Positions 39,698 through 48,238 of a stretch of DNA of 64,000 nt are shown piece after piece. This stretch comes from Kineococcus endophyticus (GTDB taxonomy: Bacteria > Actinomycetota > Actinomycetes > Actinomycetales > Kineococcaceae). The stretch is taken from contig NZ_JBFNQN010000016.1 of assembly GCF_040796495.1 (NCBI RefSeq), forward strand, positions 101,596 through 165,595, written 5' to 3'. A model generated the notes under the pieces. The model was not told the origin of the DNA, did no database searches, and saw only the letters and a list, made by a program, of their open reading frames with translations. Every line of letters starts with the position of its first letter. Position 1 is the first letter of the stretch. A program made the position numbers and the translations under genes.

Positions 39698-40684
39698 TCA
39701 CCAGGCCAGCGCCGCCAGGTGGCCGTGCCCCGACACCACCCGGGCCGTGCGGCGTGCCGCCGCGGCACGGACGCCGGGATCGGGGTGGTGGGCGTGGATC
39801 GCGAGTTCGACGAACAGGTCGTAGGTGGCCAGGCGGTCCCGCAGCCGCGGGTGCGCGAACAACTGCGGGTACGCACCGCGCAGCCACCCGGGAACCGCGG
39901 TGAGCGTGGCCGGGTCGAGCCCCTGCCCGTCGGGGGTGGGGGGGAACTCCTGCGCCCGCGCGCACCAGCGCAGGACGGTGTCGAGTTCGGCGTCGGCCGG
40001 TTGGGCCAGCGACTCCGCGAAGTCGACGAGTCCGGTGACGCGGTCGCCGTCGACGACGACGTTCGAGCCGTGGAGGTCGCCGTGGACCAGGACGGGTTCG
40101 TCGTCGACGAACAGTGCCGACAGTTCCCGGACCCGTGCGGCGACGTCGTCGAGCAGCCTCGCGTCGTGGTCGGGCCGGCGCCGTGCGGCCTCGACGAGCT
40201 CCAGCGTCCGGCCCACCACCGGTGGGTGGAACGCGGGCCACGGTACGCCGTCGAGCGCTGCCGCCAGCCACGGCGGGAGCAGGTCCGGTGGTGCGGGAAC
40301 GCGGTGGAGGGCCTGCAGGGCGGACGCGAGGCTCTCGACCAGCGCACGACGGGTGGCGACGTCGGCCCCGCGCCAGGCCTCGTGGAGGCTGGTGCCGCGC
40401 AGGCGTTCGGAGACGTACCAGGGTCCGTCCGGGCCGTCTCCGTGGGCCACCCGCCGGGCGTGCGGGACGTCGCTGCCGGCGAGCAGGCGCACGACCCTCG
40501 CCTCGTGGCGGAAGGCGTCGCGGTGCCGGGTGTCCGAGGTCACCCGGACGACGACCTCGTCACCGATCCAGGCCCGGCTCACCCAGCCGGCGCGACGGTG
40601 GAAACGGCCGGTGGCCGGGAGTTCGGCAGCGGCCAGCGTCCTCGCCAGGACGGGGTCCTCGCGGGGTTCGACGACCCGCTCCAC
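39698..40684 (-). CDS. aminoglycoside phosphotransferase-family protein
   Basis: Kinase-fold protein of 328 residues with the APH signatures: VVVRVTSD (ATP lysine replaced by Arg/Val area), LVHGDLHGSNVVVDGDRVTGLVDFAESL (catalytic HGDLHGSN and DFAES) and a helical C-terminal part (WCARAQEF, PQLFAHPRLRDRLATYDLFVELA in parts). Such proteins phosphorylate small molecules; resistance cannot be assumed. Start is taken as GTG at 40684, which lies in the 13-base-pair hairpin (40681-40708) of the preceding gene, so a later GTG may be the true one (see finding). Confidence 0.75.
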   Translation of the reverse strand: MERVVEPREDPVLARTLAAAELPATGRFHRRAGWVSRAWIGDEVVVRVTSDTRHRDAFRHEARVVRLLAGSDVPHARRVAHGDGPDGPWYVSERLRGTSLHEAWRGADVATRRALVESLASALQALHRVPAPPDLLPPWLAAALDGVPWPAFHPPVVGRTLELVEAARRRPDHDARLLDDVAARVRELSALFVDDEPVLVHGDLHGSNVVVDGDRVTGLVDFAESLAQPADAELDTVLRWCARAQEFPPTPDGQGLDPATLTAVPGWLRGAYPQLFAHPRLRDRLATYDLFVELAIHAHHPDPGVRAAAARRTARVVSGHGHLAALAW

Positions 40685-40708
40685 CCGGGCGCCGAGGCGC
40701 CCGGGTGG
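40681..40708 (-). terminator. strong hairpin at the start of the phosphotransferase gene
   Basis: CCACCCGGGCGCC (40681-40693), loop GA, GGCGCCCGGGTGG (40696-40708): a perfect 13-base-pair stem, 11 bases past the stop of the Gfo/Idh oxidoreductase. It overlaps the GTG (40684) of the next gene, so it may act as terminator, or as an attenuator that hides that start. Confidence 0.65.
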
Positions 40709-40719
40709 GTGGTGGTGCG

Positions 40720-41925
40720 TCAGGCCGGGTCGCCGAAGTCCGGGACGGGCAGGCGCGCCCCGCCCTGCTTCGCGGACTCGTTGGCGACGATGCCCGGGAC
40801 GGTGAACCGCGCGGCGACCCACGCGTTGACCGGCGGGTGGGCGCGGTCGCGGACCGCGACGACGAAGTCGTCCGCCAAGAAGTGGTGCGCGCCCTCGTGC
40901 CCGTTGGGTGCGCCCTCGAACTCCTTCGGCAACCGGCTGCGGTCGTGCACCTTCGCCGTGCCGGAGCGGAAGCTGCTCAGGAGACCGGGGTCGATGTCCG
41001 ACAGGTCCTCGGGGACGTCGGAGTGCTCACCGGGCTTGAGCTCGTCGCTGATGTCGAGGGTGTTCCCCTTGTGGTAGTCCTCGCCCTCGGTCTTGACCGT
41101 GACGACGGTGCTGGTGACCGACTGCTCCATGACCTGTTCGGTGCCGTAGAAGCGGAACCGCGACTCGGGGCCGCTCCAGTACCCGACGCGGCGGAACTCG
41201 TTGGTGCGCATGACCCCGCCGTCGGCGAGTTCGAACAGGGCCGACATGTTCGAGAAGTCGTTGCCCCAGCGCGAGACCTTCGTGTCGAAGACGCCGTCGC
41301 CGCGGGAGTCGCTGATGCCGGTGCAGCTGACGCTGACGGCGTGGGTCTTCCACGCACCCAGCACGCCGCCGATGGCGTGGGTCGGGTACAGCATGGGCGG
41401 GTAGCTGGCCGTCTCCTTCCAGTCGTCCCCGCCGCTGTACTGGTAGGCCGCGTAGAACCCGTTGTCCATGTCGTGGACGTAGTCGCCCTCGCCGTAGAAC
41501 ACCCGGCCGAACTCCCCGGCCGCGATGTGGTCGCGCGCCCAGACGGTCGCGGGGTTGTAGTAGCTGGTCTCGCCCATCATGTAGACGAGCCCGGTCTCGC
41601 GCACCGCGGCCACGATGGCCTCGCAGTCGTCGACCGTGGTCGCCATGGGGACGGCCGAGTAGACGTGCTTGCCGGCCGCCAGCGCCTGCAGGACCAGCGG
41701 ACCGTGGGACCAGCGCTGGGTCATGATGGCGACGGCGTCGACGTCCGAGGCCAGCGCGTCCTCGAAGGTGTCGAAGGAACCCGCGAGCCCGTGGGACTCG
41801 ACGTGCTGCTGCGCCCGTTCGGGGACGAGGTCGGTGACCCACACCTCCTCGACGTCGGGGTGCAGCTGCCACAGGGCGATGAAGCTCCGGGCGAACTGGC
41901 CGGTGCCGATGACTGCGATCTTCAC
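40720..41925 (-). CDS. Gfo/Idh/MocA family oxidoreductase
   Basis: NAD(P)-dependent sugar or inositol-type dehydrogenase, 401 residues. Rossmann motif VIGTGQFARS at the N-terminus, VDAVAIMTQRWSHGPLVLQALAAGKHVYSAVPMA (in parts) with the Gfo/Idh AGKHVYxAVP core, and a C-terminal beta-sheet domain with GVMRTNEFRR and YHKGNTLDIS. GTG at 41925 has GGAG seven bases upstream (a longer frame running to 41988 lacks one). Divergent from the MFS gene at 42184; a minus-strand TTGACT lies about 70 bases upstream and may be its -35. Confidence 0.85.
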   Translation of the reverse strand: MKIAVIGTGQFARSFIALWQLHPDVEEVWVTDLVPERAQQHVESHGLAGSFDTFEDALASDVDAVAIMTQRWSHGPLVLQALAAGKHVYSAVPMATTVDDCEAIVAAVRETGLVYMMGETSYYNPATVWARDHIAAGEFGRVFYGEGDYVHDMDNGFYAAYQYSGGDDWKETASYPPMLYPTHAIGGVLGAWKTHAVSVSCTGISDSRGDGVFDTKVSRWGNDFSNMSALFELADGGVMRTNEFRRVGYWSGPESRFRFYGTEQVMEQSVTSTVVTVKTEGEDYHKGNTLDISDELKPGEHSDVPEDLSDIDPGLLSSFRSGTAKVHDRSRLPKEFEGAPNGHEGAHHFLADDFVVAVRDRAHPPVNAWVAARFTVPGIVANESAKQGGARLPVPDFGDPA

Positions 41926-42021
41926 GGGGACTCTCCTGCGAGTCGAGGGTGCGACGGTCTGCGCCCCAGCATGGTCTACACGAGTCAACTTCGTCCAGGG
42001 GGTCCCACTGACAAGCGCCGT

Positions 42022-42050
42022 TTGCCCTTCCGGAGCGCCGGTGGTTACGG
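42022..42050 (+). promoter_or_regulatory. candidate promoter for the MFS transporter
   Basis: TTGCCC (42022-42027), 17-base spacer, TTACGG (42045-42050), about 134 bases upstream of the chosen start. Weak match to housekeeping sigma promoters in a GC-rich genome. Confidence 0.3.
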
Positions 42051-42183
42051 TGCGACGAGGCGCCCACCCCTCCTAGATGCCGGTCCGCCTGACGGCACAG
42101 CACCAGGAGTGGACCATCGTGATGTCGCCGCCTCCCGCCCGCGCGCGCCGCGGGTCCGTCCGTCCTTCGGCTGGGGCCCGGCC

Positions 42184-43437
42184 GTGACCGGTCGGCGGAC
42201 CGCCGGGCTCCGCGCCTTCCGGGCCACGCTCGTCGGCACCCTCATCACGTCCGTCGGGCTGGGGCTGACCCTGCCCTTCACCTTCGTGTACTTCGACCGC
42301 ATCCTCGGACTGCCGCTCCCCGTGGTGGGCGTCGTGGTGGCCGCGACGTCCGTCCTCGCCCTGGGCGCCAGCGGGGCGGGGGGTGCGCTCGCGGACCGCA
42401 TCGGGCTCGGACGGGTCGCCGTGCTCGGGCTCACGCTCCAGGCGGGGGGAACCCTCGTCCTGGCGGCCGCGCGCGAACCCGTGCTCGGCGCCGCGGGACT
42501 CGCCGTGCTCTCGATGGGGAACTCCCTGGTGTGGCCGAGCCTCAACGGTCTCGTCGTCCACCAGGTCCCCGCCGAGCGGAGGTCCCGGGCCTTCGCGGTG
42601 CGCTTCGGGTTGATGAACGCCGGGCTCGGGGCCGGTTCCCTCATCGCCGCGGCGACCGTGTCGGTCTCGCGGCCGACGAGCTTCCACGTCGTCTACGCAG
42701 TGGACGGGGCCACGACCGCCGTGTTCGCACTCGTCCTCCTCGCCAGGCTGCGGGGCACGACGGGCTGGTCGGCGCACGGCGACCACGCCCACCCGGGCTC
42801 GGACGTCAGGTACCGGACGGTGCTGCAGGACAGGCCGTTCGTCGCGTACCTGGGCGTCCTCCTCGCCCTGGCGGTCTTCGGCAGCGCGCAGCTCCAGGGT
42901 CCGTGGGCGGCTTTCGTCGCCGGCACCGGGGGTTCCCCGCAGGTCATCGGTCTGGGGTTCGCGGCGAACACCGTCGCGATCATCTCCCTGCAACTGCCGG
43001 TGGAACGCTGGACCCGGGGACTGCGGCGCAGCCGGTTGCTCGTCGCGTGCGCGCTCTGCGGGGCCCTGGCCTGGGTGCTCACCGGAACAGCCGGGTTCCC
43101 GGGGACGTCCGCGACCGCGTCCGCGGTCCTGGCGGTGTCGGCCCTGGCGGTGTTCGGCGTCGGGGAGACCTTCCTCAGCCCGGTCATCAACGCCGTCCCG
43201 AACGCACTGGCACCCGACCACCTCCGCGGCCGGTACAACGCGCTGAACTCGGCCACCTACCCCGTCTCGAAACTCATCGGCCCACCCCTGGCCGGGGTTC
43301 TCATCGGCAGCGGCGCACCCTCGTCGTGGGTGGTGACGATCACGCTCGGCCTGCTCCTGACGGCCGGCGGCGCCGGGCTCCTCGGCCGCCGGCTCCCGTC
43401 CGCGGTGGAGTCACCCCACCGCCACCTCAGCCGCTGA
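42184..43437 (+). CDS. MFS transporter
   Basis: Twelve-helix major facilitator, 417 residues. Helix 1 (TLVGTLITSVGLGLTLPFTFVYFDRILG in parts), the cytosolic loop GGALADRIGLGRVAVLG of the MFS signature and a second DHLRGRYNALNSATYPVSKLIGPPLAGVL (in parts) are clear; it is likely an exporter, substrate unknown. Start at GTG 42184 or the in-frame GTG 42109; the first fits helix 1 best. Divergent from the oxidoreductase. Confidence 0.8.
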   Translation: MTGRRTAGLRAFRATLVGTLITSVGLGLTLPFTFVYFDRILGLPLPVVGVVVAATSVLALGASGAGGALADRIGLGRVAVLGLTLQAGGTLVLAAAREPVLGAAGLAVLSMGNSLVWPSLNGLVVHQVPAERRSRAFAVRFGLMNAGLGAGSLIAAATVSVSRPTSFHVVYAVDGATTAVFALVLLARLRGTTGWSAHGDHAHPGSDVRYRTVLQDRPFVAYLGVLLALAVFGSAQLQGPWAAFVAGTGGSPQVIGLGFAANTVAIISLQLPVERWTRGLRRSRLLVACALCGALAWVLTGTAGFPGTSATASAVLAVSALAVFGVGETFLSPVINAVPNALAPDHLRGRYNALNSATYPVSKLIGPPLAGVLIGSGAPSSWVVTITLGLLLTAGGAGLLGRRLPSAVESPHRHLSR

Positions 43438-43484
43438 GGGGGCGGAACCGTTGGCCCCTGGAGAACCGGCGTGGTGCTCGCCGG

Positions 43485-43904
43485 TCACGAACCCTCTCGT
43501 TGCACGGCGGCGTAGACGTCGTCGGGCACGGGTTCCAGCCACGTCACCGGGCTGGCCTGACCGGACCCGTCCGTGACCGATTCCTGGATGGCCAGGTGGG
43601 CGGCGAACGAGTCGGCGGTCGCCCCGTGCCAGTGCTCCTCCCCGGGAGGGCACACCACGGTGTCGCCCGCACGGGCCCGGACCACCGACCCGTCGCGGGT
43701 CCCGACCAGCGCCGTCCCGTCGGTGACGTGCAGGAGTTGTCCGGCGGGGTGCACGTGCCAGAACGTGCGCGCCCCCGGGGTGAACCGGACGAGCGCCACG
43801 GCCACGCGGGACGGGGCGACGCCCGTCGCGAGCGGAGTCATGAAGACGTCGCCGGTGAAGGTGGCGGTGGGCGCCTGGGTGGCGGCCGGGTGCTTGAGTT
43901 CCAC
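43485..43904 (-). CDS. cupin-domain protein
   Basis: Small single-domain cupin of 139 residues: RTFWHVHPAGQLLHVTDGTALVG (first metal-binding His pair and Glu-type position) and VVCPPGEEHWHGATAD (second). It is the second gene after the zinc alcohol dehydrogenase with 40 bases between, on the same strand, so probably co-transcribed. Similar proteins accompany carboxymuconolactone or quinone chemistry; the function here is unknown. Start GTG at 43904, AGGAGG upstream. Confidence 0.75.
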   Translation of the reverse strand: MELKHPAATQAPTATFTGDVFMTPLATGVAPSRVAVALVRFTPGARTFWHVHPAGQLLHVTDGTALVGTRDGSVVRARAGDTVVCPPGEEHWHGATADSFAAHLAIQESVTDGSGQASPVTWLEPVPDDVYAAVQREGS

Positions 43905-43944
43905 GGGTCCTCCTGGTGGTTCCTCGTCGGTTCGGTCGGGTCGG

Positions 43945-44967
43945 TCAGAGCGTGAGCAGGACCTTGGTGGCCCGCCGCTCGTCCATGGCGCGGTACCCCT
44001 CGGCGGCCTGCTCGATCGGCAGGGTCAGGTCGAACACCTTGCCCGGGTCGATCGTGCGGTCCCAGATCAACCGGATGAGGTCGGGCAGGAAGCGGCGCAC
44101 CGGGGCGGGCCCACCGTGCAGGTGCACGTGGGTTGTGAAGATGTCGTCACCGGTGATCGCGACGTCGTGCAGGACGCCCACGAAACCCACGTGCCCGCCC
44201 GCGCGGGTCGAGCCGATCGCCTGGTGCATCGACTCGTGCGTGCCGACGGCCTCCACGACGGAGTGCGCGCCCAGCCCGCCCGTCATCTCCTTGACCTTGG
44301 CGACGCCCTCCTCGCCGCGTTCCTCGACGATGTCGGTGGCCCCGAACTCACGGCCCAGGGCCTGCCGGTCGGCGTGCCGGCTGAACAGGATGACGCGTTC
44401 GGCGCCGAGCTGGCGGGCGGCGAGGACCGCGCACAGGCCCACCGCACCGTCCCCCACGACGGCGACGGTCTTGCCGGGGCCGGCTTCAGCAGCCACCGAC
44501 CCGAACCACCCGGTGCCGAGCACGTCCGAGGCGGCCAGCAGGGAGGGGATCAGGTCGGCGTCTGGCTGGCCGGGGGTGGCGACCAGGGTGCCGTCGGCGA
44601 GGGGGATGCGGGCGTACTCGGCCTGCGCGCCGGTGGGGGCGCCGGGCTGACGGTGGACGCAGCCGGTCTGGTAGCCGGACAGGCAGATCTCGCAGGTGCC
44701 GTCCGAGGCGAAGAACGACCCCACGACGAACTGACCGACCTCGAGGGTACGGACGTCTGCGCCGATCTCCTCGACGACGCCGCAGTACTCGTGACCCATC
44801 GGCTGCGGCTGGGGGACCTCGTCGGCGCCGCGGTAGGGCCACAGGTCCGACCCGCAGATGCAGGTGGCGGCGAGGCGGATGACCGCGTCGGTGGGTTCGA
44901 CGATCGTGGGGCGTTCGACGTCCTCGACACGGACGTCGCCGGGGGCGTGCAGGACGACCTTGCGCAC
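43945..44967 (-). CDS. zinc-dependent alcohol dehydrogenase
   Basis: Medium-chain dehydrogenase of 340 residues. Catalytic zinc ligands Cys36/Cys38 region (AATCICGSDLW) and GHE at 58-60, structural-zinc cysteines in CEICLSGYQTGC, cofactor-binding VVGDGAVGLCAVLAA and a C-terminal part with HLHGGPAPVRRF. NAD(P)-dependent; substrate unknown. Start GTG at 44967 with GGAGAA. Divergent from the MmyB-type regulator at 45186 with a long palindrome between them. Confidence 0.85.
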   Translation of the reverse strand: MRKVVLHAPGDVRVEDVERPTIVEPTDAVIRLAATCICGSDLWPYRGADEVPQPQPMGHEYCGVVEEIGADVRTLEVGQFVVGSFFASDGTCEICLSGYQTGCVHRQPGAPTGAQAEYARIPLADGTLVATPGQPDADLIPSLLAASDVLGTGWFGSVAAEAGPGKTVAVVGDGAVGLCAVLAARQLGAERVILFSRHADRQALGREFGATDIVEERGEEGVAKVKEMTGGLGAHSVVEAVGTHESMHQAIGSTRAGGHVGFVGVLHDVAITGDDIFTTHVHLHGGPAPVRRFLPDLIRLIWDRTIDPGKVFDLTLPIEQAAEGYRAMDERRATKVLLTL

Positions 44968-45106
44968 GGTGGTTCTCCTTCGAGACGCTGCGCCGGAACG
45001 GGTGCCGGCGGCGAGGGGTTTCGGGGCGGCGGGCGCCGGAGCCCGGGGGGCCGGGTGCCCCCTCATCAAAACCCACCGTCGAGCTCCGAGCGCGCCCGCA
45101 GACGTG

Positions 45107-45147
45107 CCCTGTCGAGGGGTGTACCGGTGGTACACCCCTCGGCAGGG
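45107..45147. promoter_or_regulatory. large palindromic operator between alcohol dehydrogenase and MmyB-type regulator
   Basis: GAGGGGTGTACC (45114-45125) and GGTACACCCCTC (45129-45140) form a perfect 12-base inverted repeat with a three-base spacer, extended by CCCTGTC/GGCAGGG to 19-base arms with one mismatch. It lies 39 bases upstream of the regulator's GTG and about 140 from the dehydrogenase start. It is the probable binding site of this regulator. Confidence 0.65.
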
Positions 45148-45185
45148 ACTCCCCCACCTCCCGCGGTCCCCGTAGCGTCGTCCCC

Positions 45186-46109
45186 GTGGACAACCGCGCT
45201 GACAACCGGGACGAGGTCAGGGACTTCCTCACCACCCGCCGGGCCAAGGTCACACCGGCGGCGGCCGGTCTGCCCGACGTGGGGCGCCGTCGCGTCCCCG
45301 GGCTGCGCCGGGCCGAGGCGGCCGCCCTGGCCGGGATCAGCGTGGAGTACTACGCCAAGCTCGAACGCGGAGCGCTGGCGGGGGTCTCCGCGTCGGTGCT
45401 GGAGTCCCTGGCCCGGGCCCTGCGCCTGGACGAGGCCGAGCGGACGCACCTGTTCGACCTCGCGAGCGCCGCCGACGGCACGAGCGCCCTCGCGCGCCCC
45501 CGCCGCCGCTCGACCACCCGCTGGACACCCCGCCCGGCCCTGCAGTGGGCGCTGGACGCCTACGCCGCCGGGCCGGCCATCGTCCGCAACGGACGGATGG
45601 ACCTGCTGGCCACCAACGTGCTCGGCTGGGCGATGCACTCCTGCCTGTACGCCTCGCTCGAGGCCGCCGGCGGCGGGAACCACCCGAACTTCGCCCGCTA
45701 CACCTTCCTGGACGCCGACGCGCGGCGCTTCTACCCGGACTGGGCGACCGCGGCCGCCACCTGCGTGTCCATCCTGCGGACCGAGGCCGGACGCGACCCC
45801 CACGACAAGGGCATGCACGACCTCGTCGGCGAACTGTCCACGCGCAGCGAGGAGTTCCGCGCCCTGTGGACCTCCCACGACGTCCGCCTGCACGGGGCCG
45901 GCACCAAGCAGTTCCACCACACGGCGGTCGGTGACCTCGCCCTGGCCTACGAGTCGCTGGAGATGGTCGCCGAACCCGGGTTGACCCTCACCCTCTACGC
46001 CGCCGAACCGGCGAGCCCGACCGCGCAAGCCCTCACCCTGCTGTCCGCCTGGGCCGCGACCGAACGGCGCTCCCCCGCACCCGACGACGATCGGAGCCCC
46101 ACCCCGTGA
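45186..46109 (+). CDS. helix-turn-helix regulator with MmyB-like ligand-binding domain (paralogue 2)
   Basis: Paralogue of the regulator at 3363, 307 residues, same domains: HTH at about 10-80 (VPGLRRAEAAALAGISVEYYAKLERG) and MmyB-like domain at about 115-275 (DLLATNVLGWAMHSCLY, FYPDWA, TEAGRDPHDKG, LSTRSEEFRALW). Divergent from the alcohol dehydrogenase, and its stop overlaps the following efflux pump gene by four bases, so it may control both. Start GTG at 45186 chosen by comparison with its paralogue. Confidence 0.87.
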   Translation: MDNRADNRDEVRDFLTTRRAKVTPAAAGLPDVGRRRVPGLRRAEAAALAGISVEYYAKLERGALAGVSASVLESLARALRLDEAERTHLFDLASAADGTSALARPRRRSTTRWTPRPALQWALDAYAAGPAIVRNGRMDLLATNVLGWAMHSCLYASLEAAGGGNHPNFARYTFLDADARRFYPDWATAAATCVSILRTEAGRDPHDKGMHDLVGELSTRSEEFRALWTSHDVRLHGAGTKQFHHTAVGDLALAYESLEMVAEPGLTLTLYAAEPASPTAQALTLLSAWAATERRSPAPDDDRSPTP

Positions 46110-47371
46110 CCGCCCGCACCAACGCCGACGCCGGACCCACCGCCGGGCACGACCCTGCGCGGGACGGCGGGACCGCCCGTCCGGTGTCGGCCGCGCTCAT
46201 CGCCACCGTCGTGCTGCTGACCGGCATCGCCCCCCTGGCCACGGACATGTACGTGCCGGCCTTCCCCGACGTCGCCCGCGACCTCGGAACGTCGGCGACG
46301 GCGGTCCAGCTGACGCTCACGACGTTCTTCACCGGGATGGCTCTCGGACAGCTGGCCGGCGGGCCGGTCTCGGACCAGCGCGGACGGCGCGCCCCGCTGC
46401 TGGTGGCCGTCGCCGTCGTCCTGCTGGCCTCCGTGGCGTGCGCCCTGGCCCCGACGATCACCGCCATGGCGGCGGCCCGGTTCGTGCAGGGTCTCGCCGG
46501 GGGCTGGGCCATGGTCATCGGCCGCGCCGTCATCGTCGACCTCGCCCGGGGGCCGCAACTGGTCCGCTCCCTGAACCTCGTCCAGGGCGTCGGGGGCATC
46601 GCACCGATCGTCGCGCCGCTGCTCGGTGGGATCGTGCTGCAGCTGTCCGACTGGCGGGCGCCGTTCTGGGTGATCGCCGTCATCACCGCCGTCACGGCCG
46701 TCGTCGTCTGGTTCGTCGTCCCCGAATCGCTGCCCCCGCACCGCCGGCACGCCGGTGGGCTGCGGGCCTTCGCGGGCGCGGCGCGCGAGGTGCTGGGGAA
46801 CCGTCCGTACGTCGGGTACCTGCTCGTGTGCTCGGCGATGATGGTGGCCCTGTTCGCCTACGTCGCGACGTCCGCGTTCGTGCTGCGCTCGATGAACGGG
46901 TTGTCCCCCATCGCGTACTCCGTCTCGTTCGCCACGAACGCCGGCGGCATGACCGTCGCCGCACTGGTCTCGGCCCGGCTCGCGGGGCGGGTCCGGACCC
47001 GCACGGTCATCGTCGTCGGGCAGTTCCTGGCGTTGGCGGCCGGACTGGCCCTGCTGGTGGGCGCGGTCGGGTTCGGAACTCCCCTGCTGCTCGCCCTGGT
47101 GTGCTTCTTCGTCCTCATGGTGGCCATCGGCCTGACCATCGGGAACGCCGGCGCCCTCGCGAACGCCGCCGTGCCCGACCACCCGGGAACGGGGTCGGCC
47201 GTGCTGGGGATGCTGCAGTGGGGAACAGCCGGCCTCGCCGCGCCGATCGCCGGCATCGGTGGGGAGCACACCGCGGTTCCCGTCGCGCTCCTCATGACGG
47301 TGGGCGCCGCCGTCTCGCTCGGCGCGCTCACCCTCGTCGCGCGTCGACCCTCCGCGTCCACCGCGGTCTGA
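46106..47371 (+). CDS. Bcr/CflA family multidrug exporter
   Basis: Twelve-helix MFS of the drug:H+ antiporter (DHA1) type, 421 residues, with TDMYVPAFPDVARDLG in helix 1, GPVSDQRGRRAPLL (the MFS A motif), RFVQGLAGGWAMVIGRAVIVDLA (in parts) and a second half repeat. Bcr/CflA relatives export drugs. Start GTG at 46106 overlaps the regulator stop, so expression is coupled to it. Confidence 0.85.
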   Translation: MTARTNADAGPTAGHDPARDGGTARPVSAALIATVVLLTGIAPLATDMYVPAFPDVARDLGTSATAVQLTLTTFFTGMALGQLAGGPVSDQRGRRAPLLVAVAVVLLASVACALAPTITAMAAARFVQGLAGGWAMVIGRAVIVDLARGPQLVRSLNLVQGVGGIAPIVAPLLGGIVLQLSDWRAPFWVIAVITAVTAVVVWFVVPESLPPHRRHAGGLRAFAGAAREVLGNRPYVGYLLVCSAMMVALFAYVATSAFVLRSMNGLSPIAYSVSFATNAGGMTVAALVSARLAGRVRTRTVIVVGQFLALAAGLALLVGAVGFGTPLLLALVCFFVLMVAIGLTIGNAGALANAAVPDHPGTGSAVLGMLQWGTAGLAAPIAGIGGEHTAVPVALLMTVGAAVSLGALTLVARRPSASTAV

Positions 47372-47383
47372 CGCGGGATTCCG

Positions 47384-48238
47384 GTGTCGTCACCGATCGT
47401 CCCGCGGAGCTCTCCCCGAGGAACGGGATCCGGGGTGGTCGCTGTCGACGGGGTGCGGCTCGCCTGGACGCGGAGCGGACCCCGGGGCCCGGGCCGTCCG
47501 AGCGTCGTCCTGGCGCACGGCCTGACCGACTCCGCGGACACCTGGCAGCGGGTGAGCGAGCGGCTCGAGCAGTCCCACGACGTCGTCCGCTACGACGCCC
47601 GCGGGCACGGATCGTCCGACCGTTCCGAGGACTACAGCGCCGAGGCCCACACGCGCGACCTCGTCGGTGTCGTCCGGGCGCTGGGGCTGGACCGGCCGGT
47701 GCTGGTGGGTCACTCCATGGGCGGCATCCACGCCACCCTGGCGGCCCGGGAGATCGCCGTGCGCGCGATCGTGCTGGAGGACCCCGCCTGGCCCCAGGTG
47801 CCGCAGGACGGCACCAAGGACGTGGCCGACAGCCGGCGCCGGGTGGTCGAGGTGGCGTCCCTGCCGGAGGGGGAACGGCGTGAGGTCGGTCGCAGGCGCC
47901 ACCCCTCGTGGCACCCCGTCGTCGTCGCGACGTGGTCGCGCGCGCAGACCCTGCTCGACCCCGACGTCGTCGGCTGGTTCGGCTCCTGGCGGACGCGGAA
48001 CGCCTGGCGCGAGCACGTGTCGGGCCTCGACGTCCCCGGCCTGCTGCTCACCGGGGACGCCGAGCCGGACGCGGTGGCGGTCCTGCCCGGCATGGCCGAG
48101 GAGGCGCGACGGCTCTGGCCCCGGCTCCGGGTCGAACAGGTCGACGGCGCCGCCCACGACGTGCGGCGCGACGGGTTCGACGCGTTCGTGCGGGCGCTCA
48201 CCCAGTTCCTGGCGGGGCTCGACACCTTGAGGCCGTGA
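47384..48238 (+). CDS. alpha/beta hydrolase
   Basis: Cytosolic serine hydrolase, 284 residues. Oxyanion segment [12 protein letters not shown], nucleophile Ser111 in VGHSMGG, acid in [12 protein letters not shown] and His in [12 protein letters not shown]. Substrate unknown. Start GTG at 47384; a short spacer of 12 bases follows the exporter. Its stop overlaps the first possible GTG (48235) of the frameshifted aroA, suggesting an operon. Confidence 0.82.
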   Translation: MSSPIVPRSSPRGTGSGVVAVDGVRLAWTRSGPRGPGRPSVVLAHGLTDSADTWQRVSERLEQSHDVVRYDARGHGSSDRSEDYSAEAHTRDLVGVVRALGLDRPVLVGHSMGGIHATLAAREIAVRAIVLEDPAWPQVPQDGTKDVADSRRRVVEVASLPEGERREVGRRRHPSWHPVVVATWSRAQTLLDPDVVGWFGSWRTRNAWREHVSGLDVPGLLLTGDAEPDAVAVLPGMAEEARRLWPRLRVEQVDGAAHDVRRDGFDAFVRALTQFLAGLDTLRP

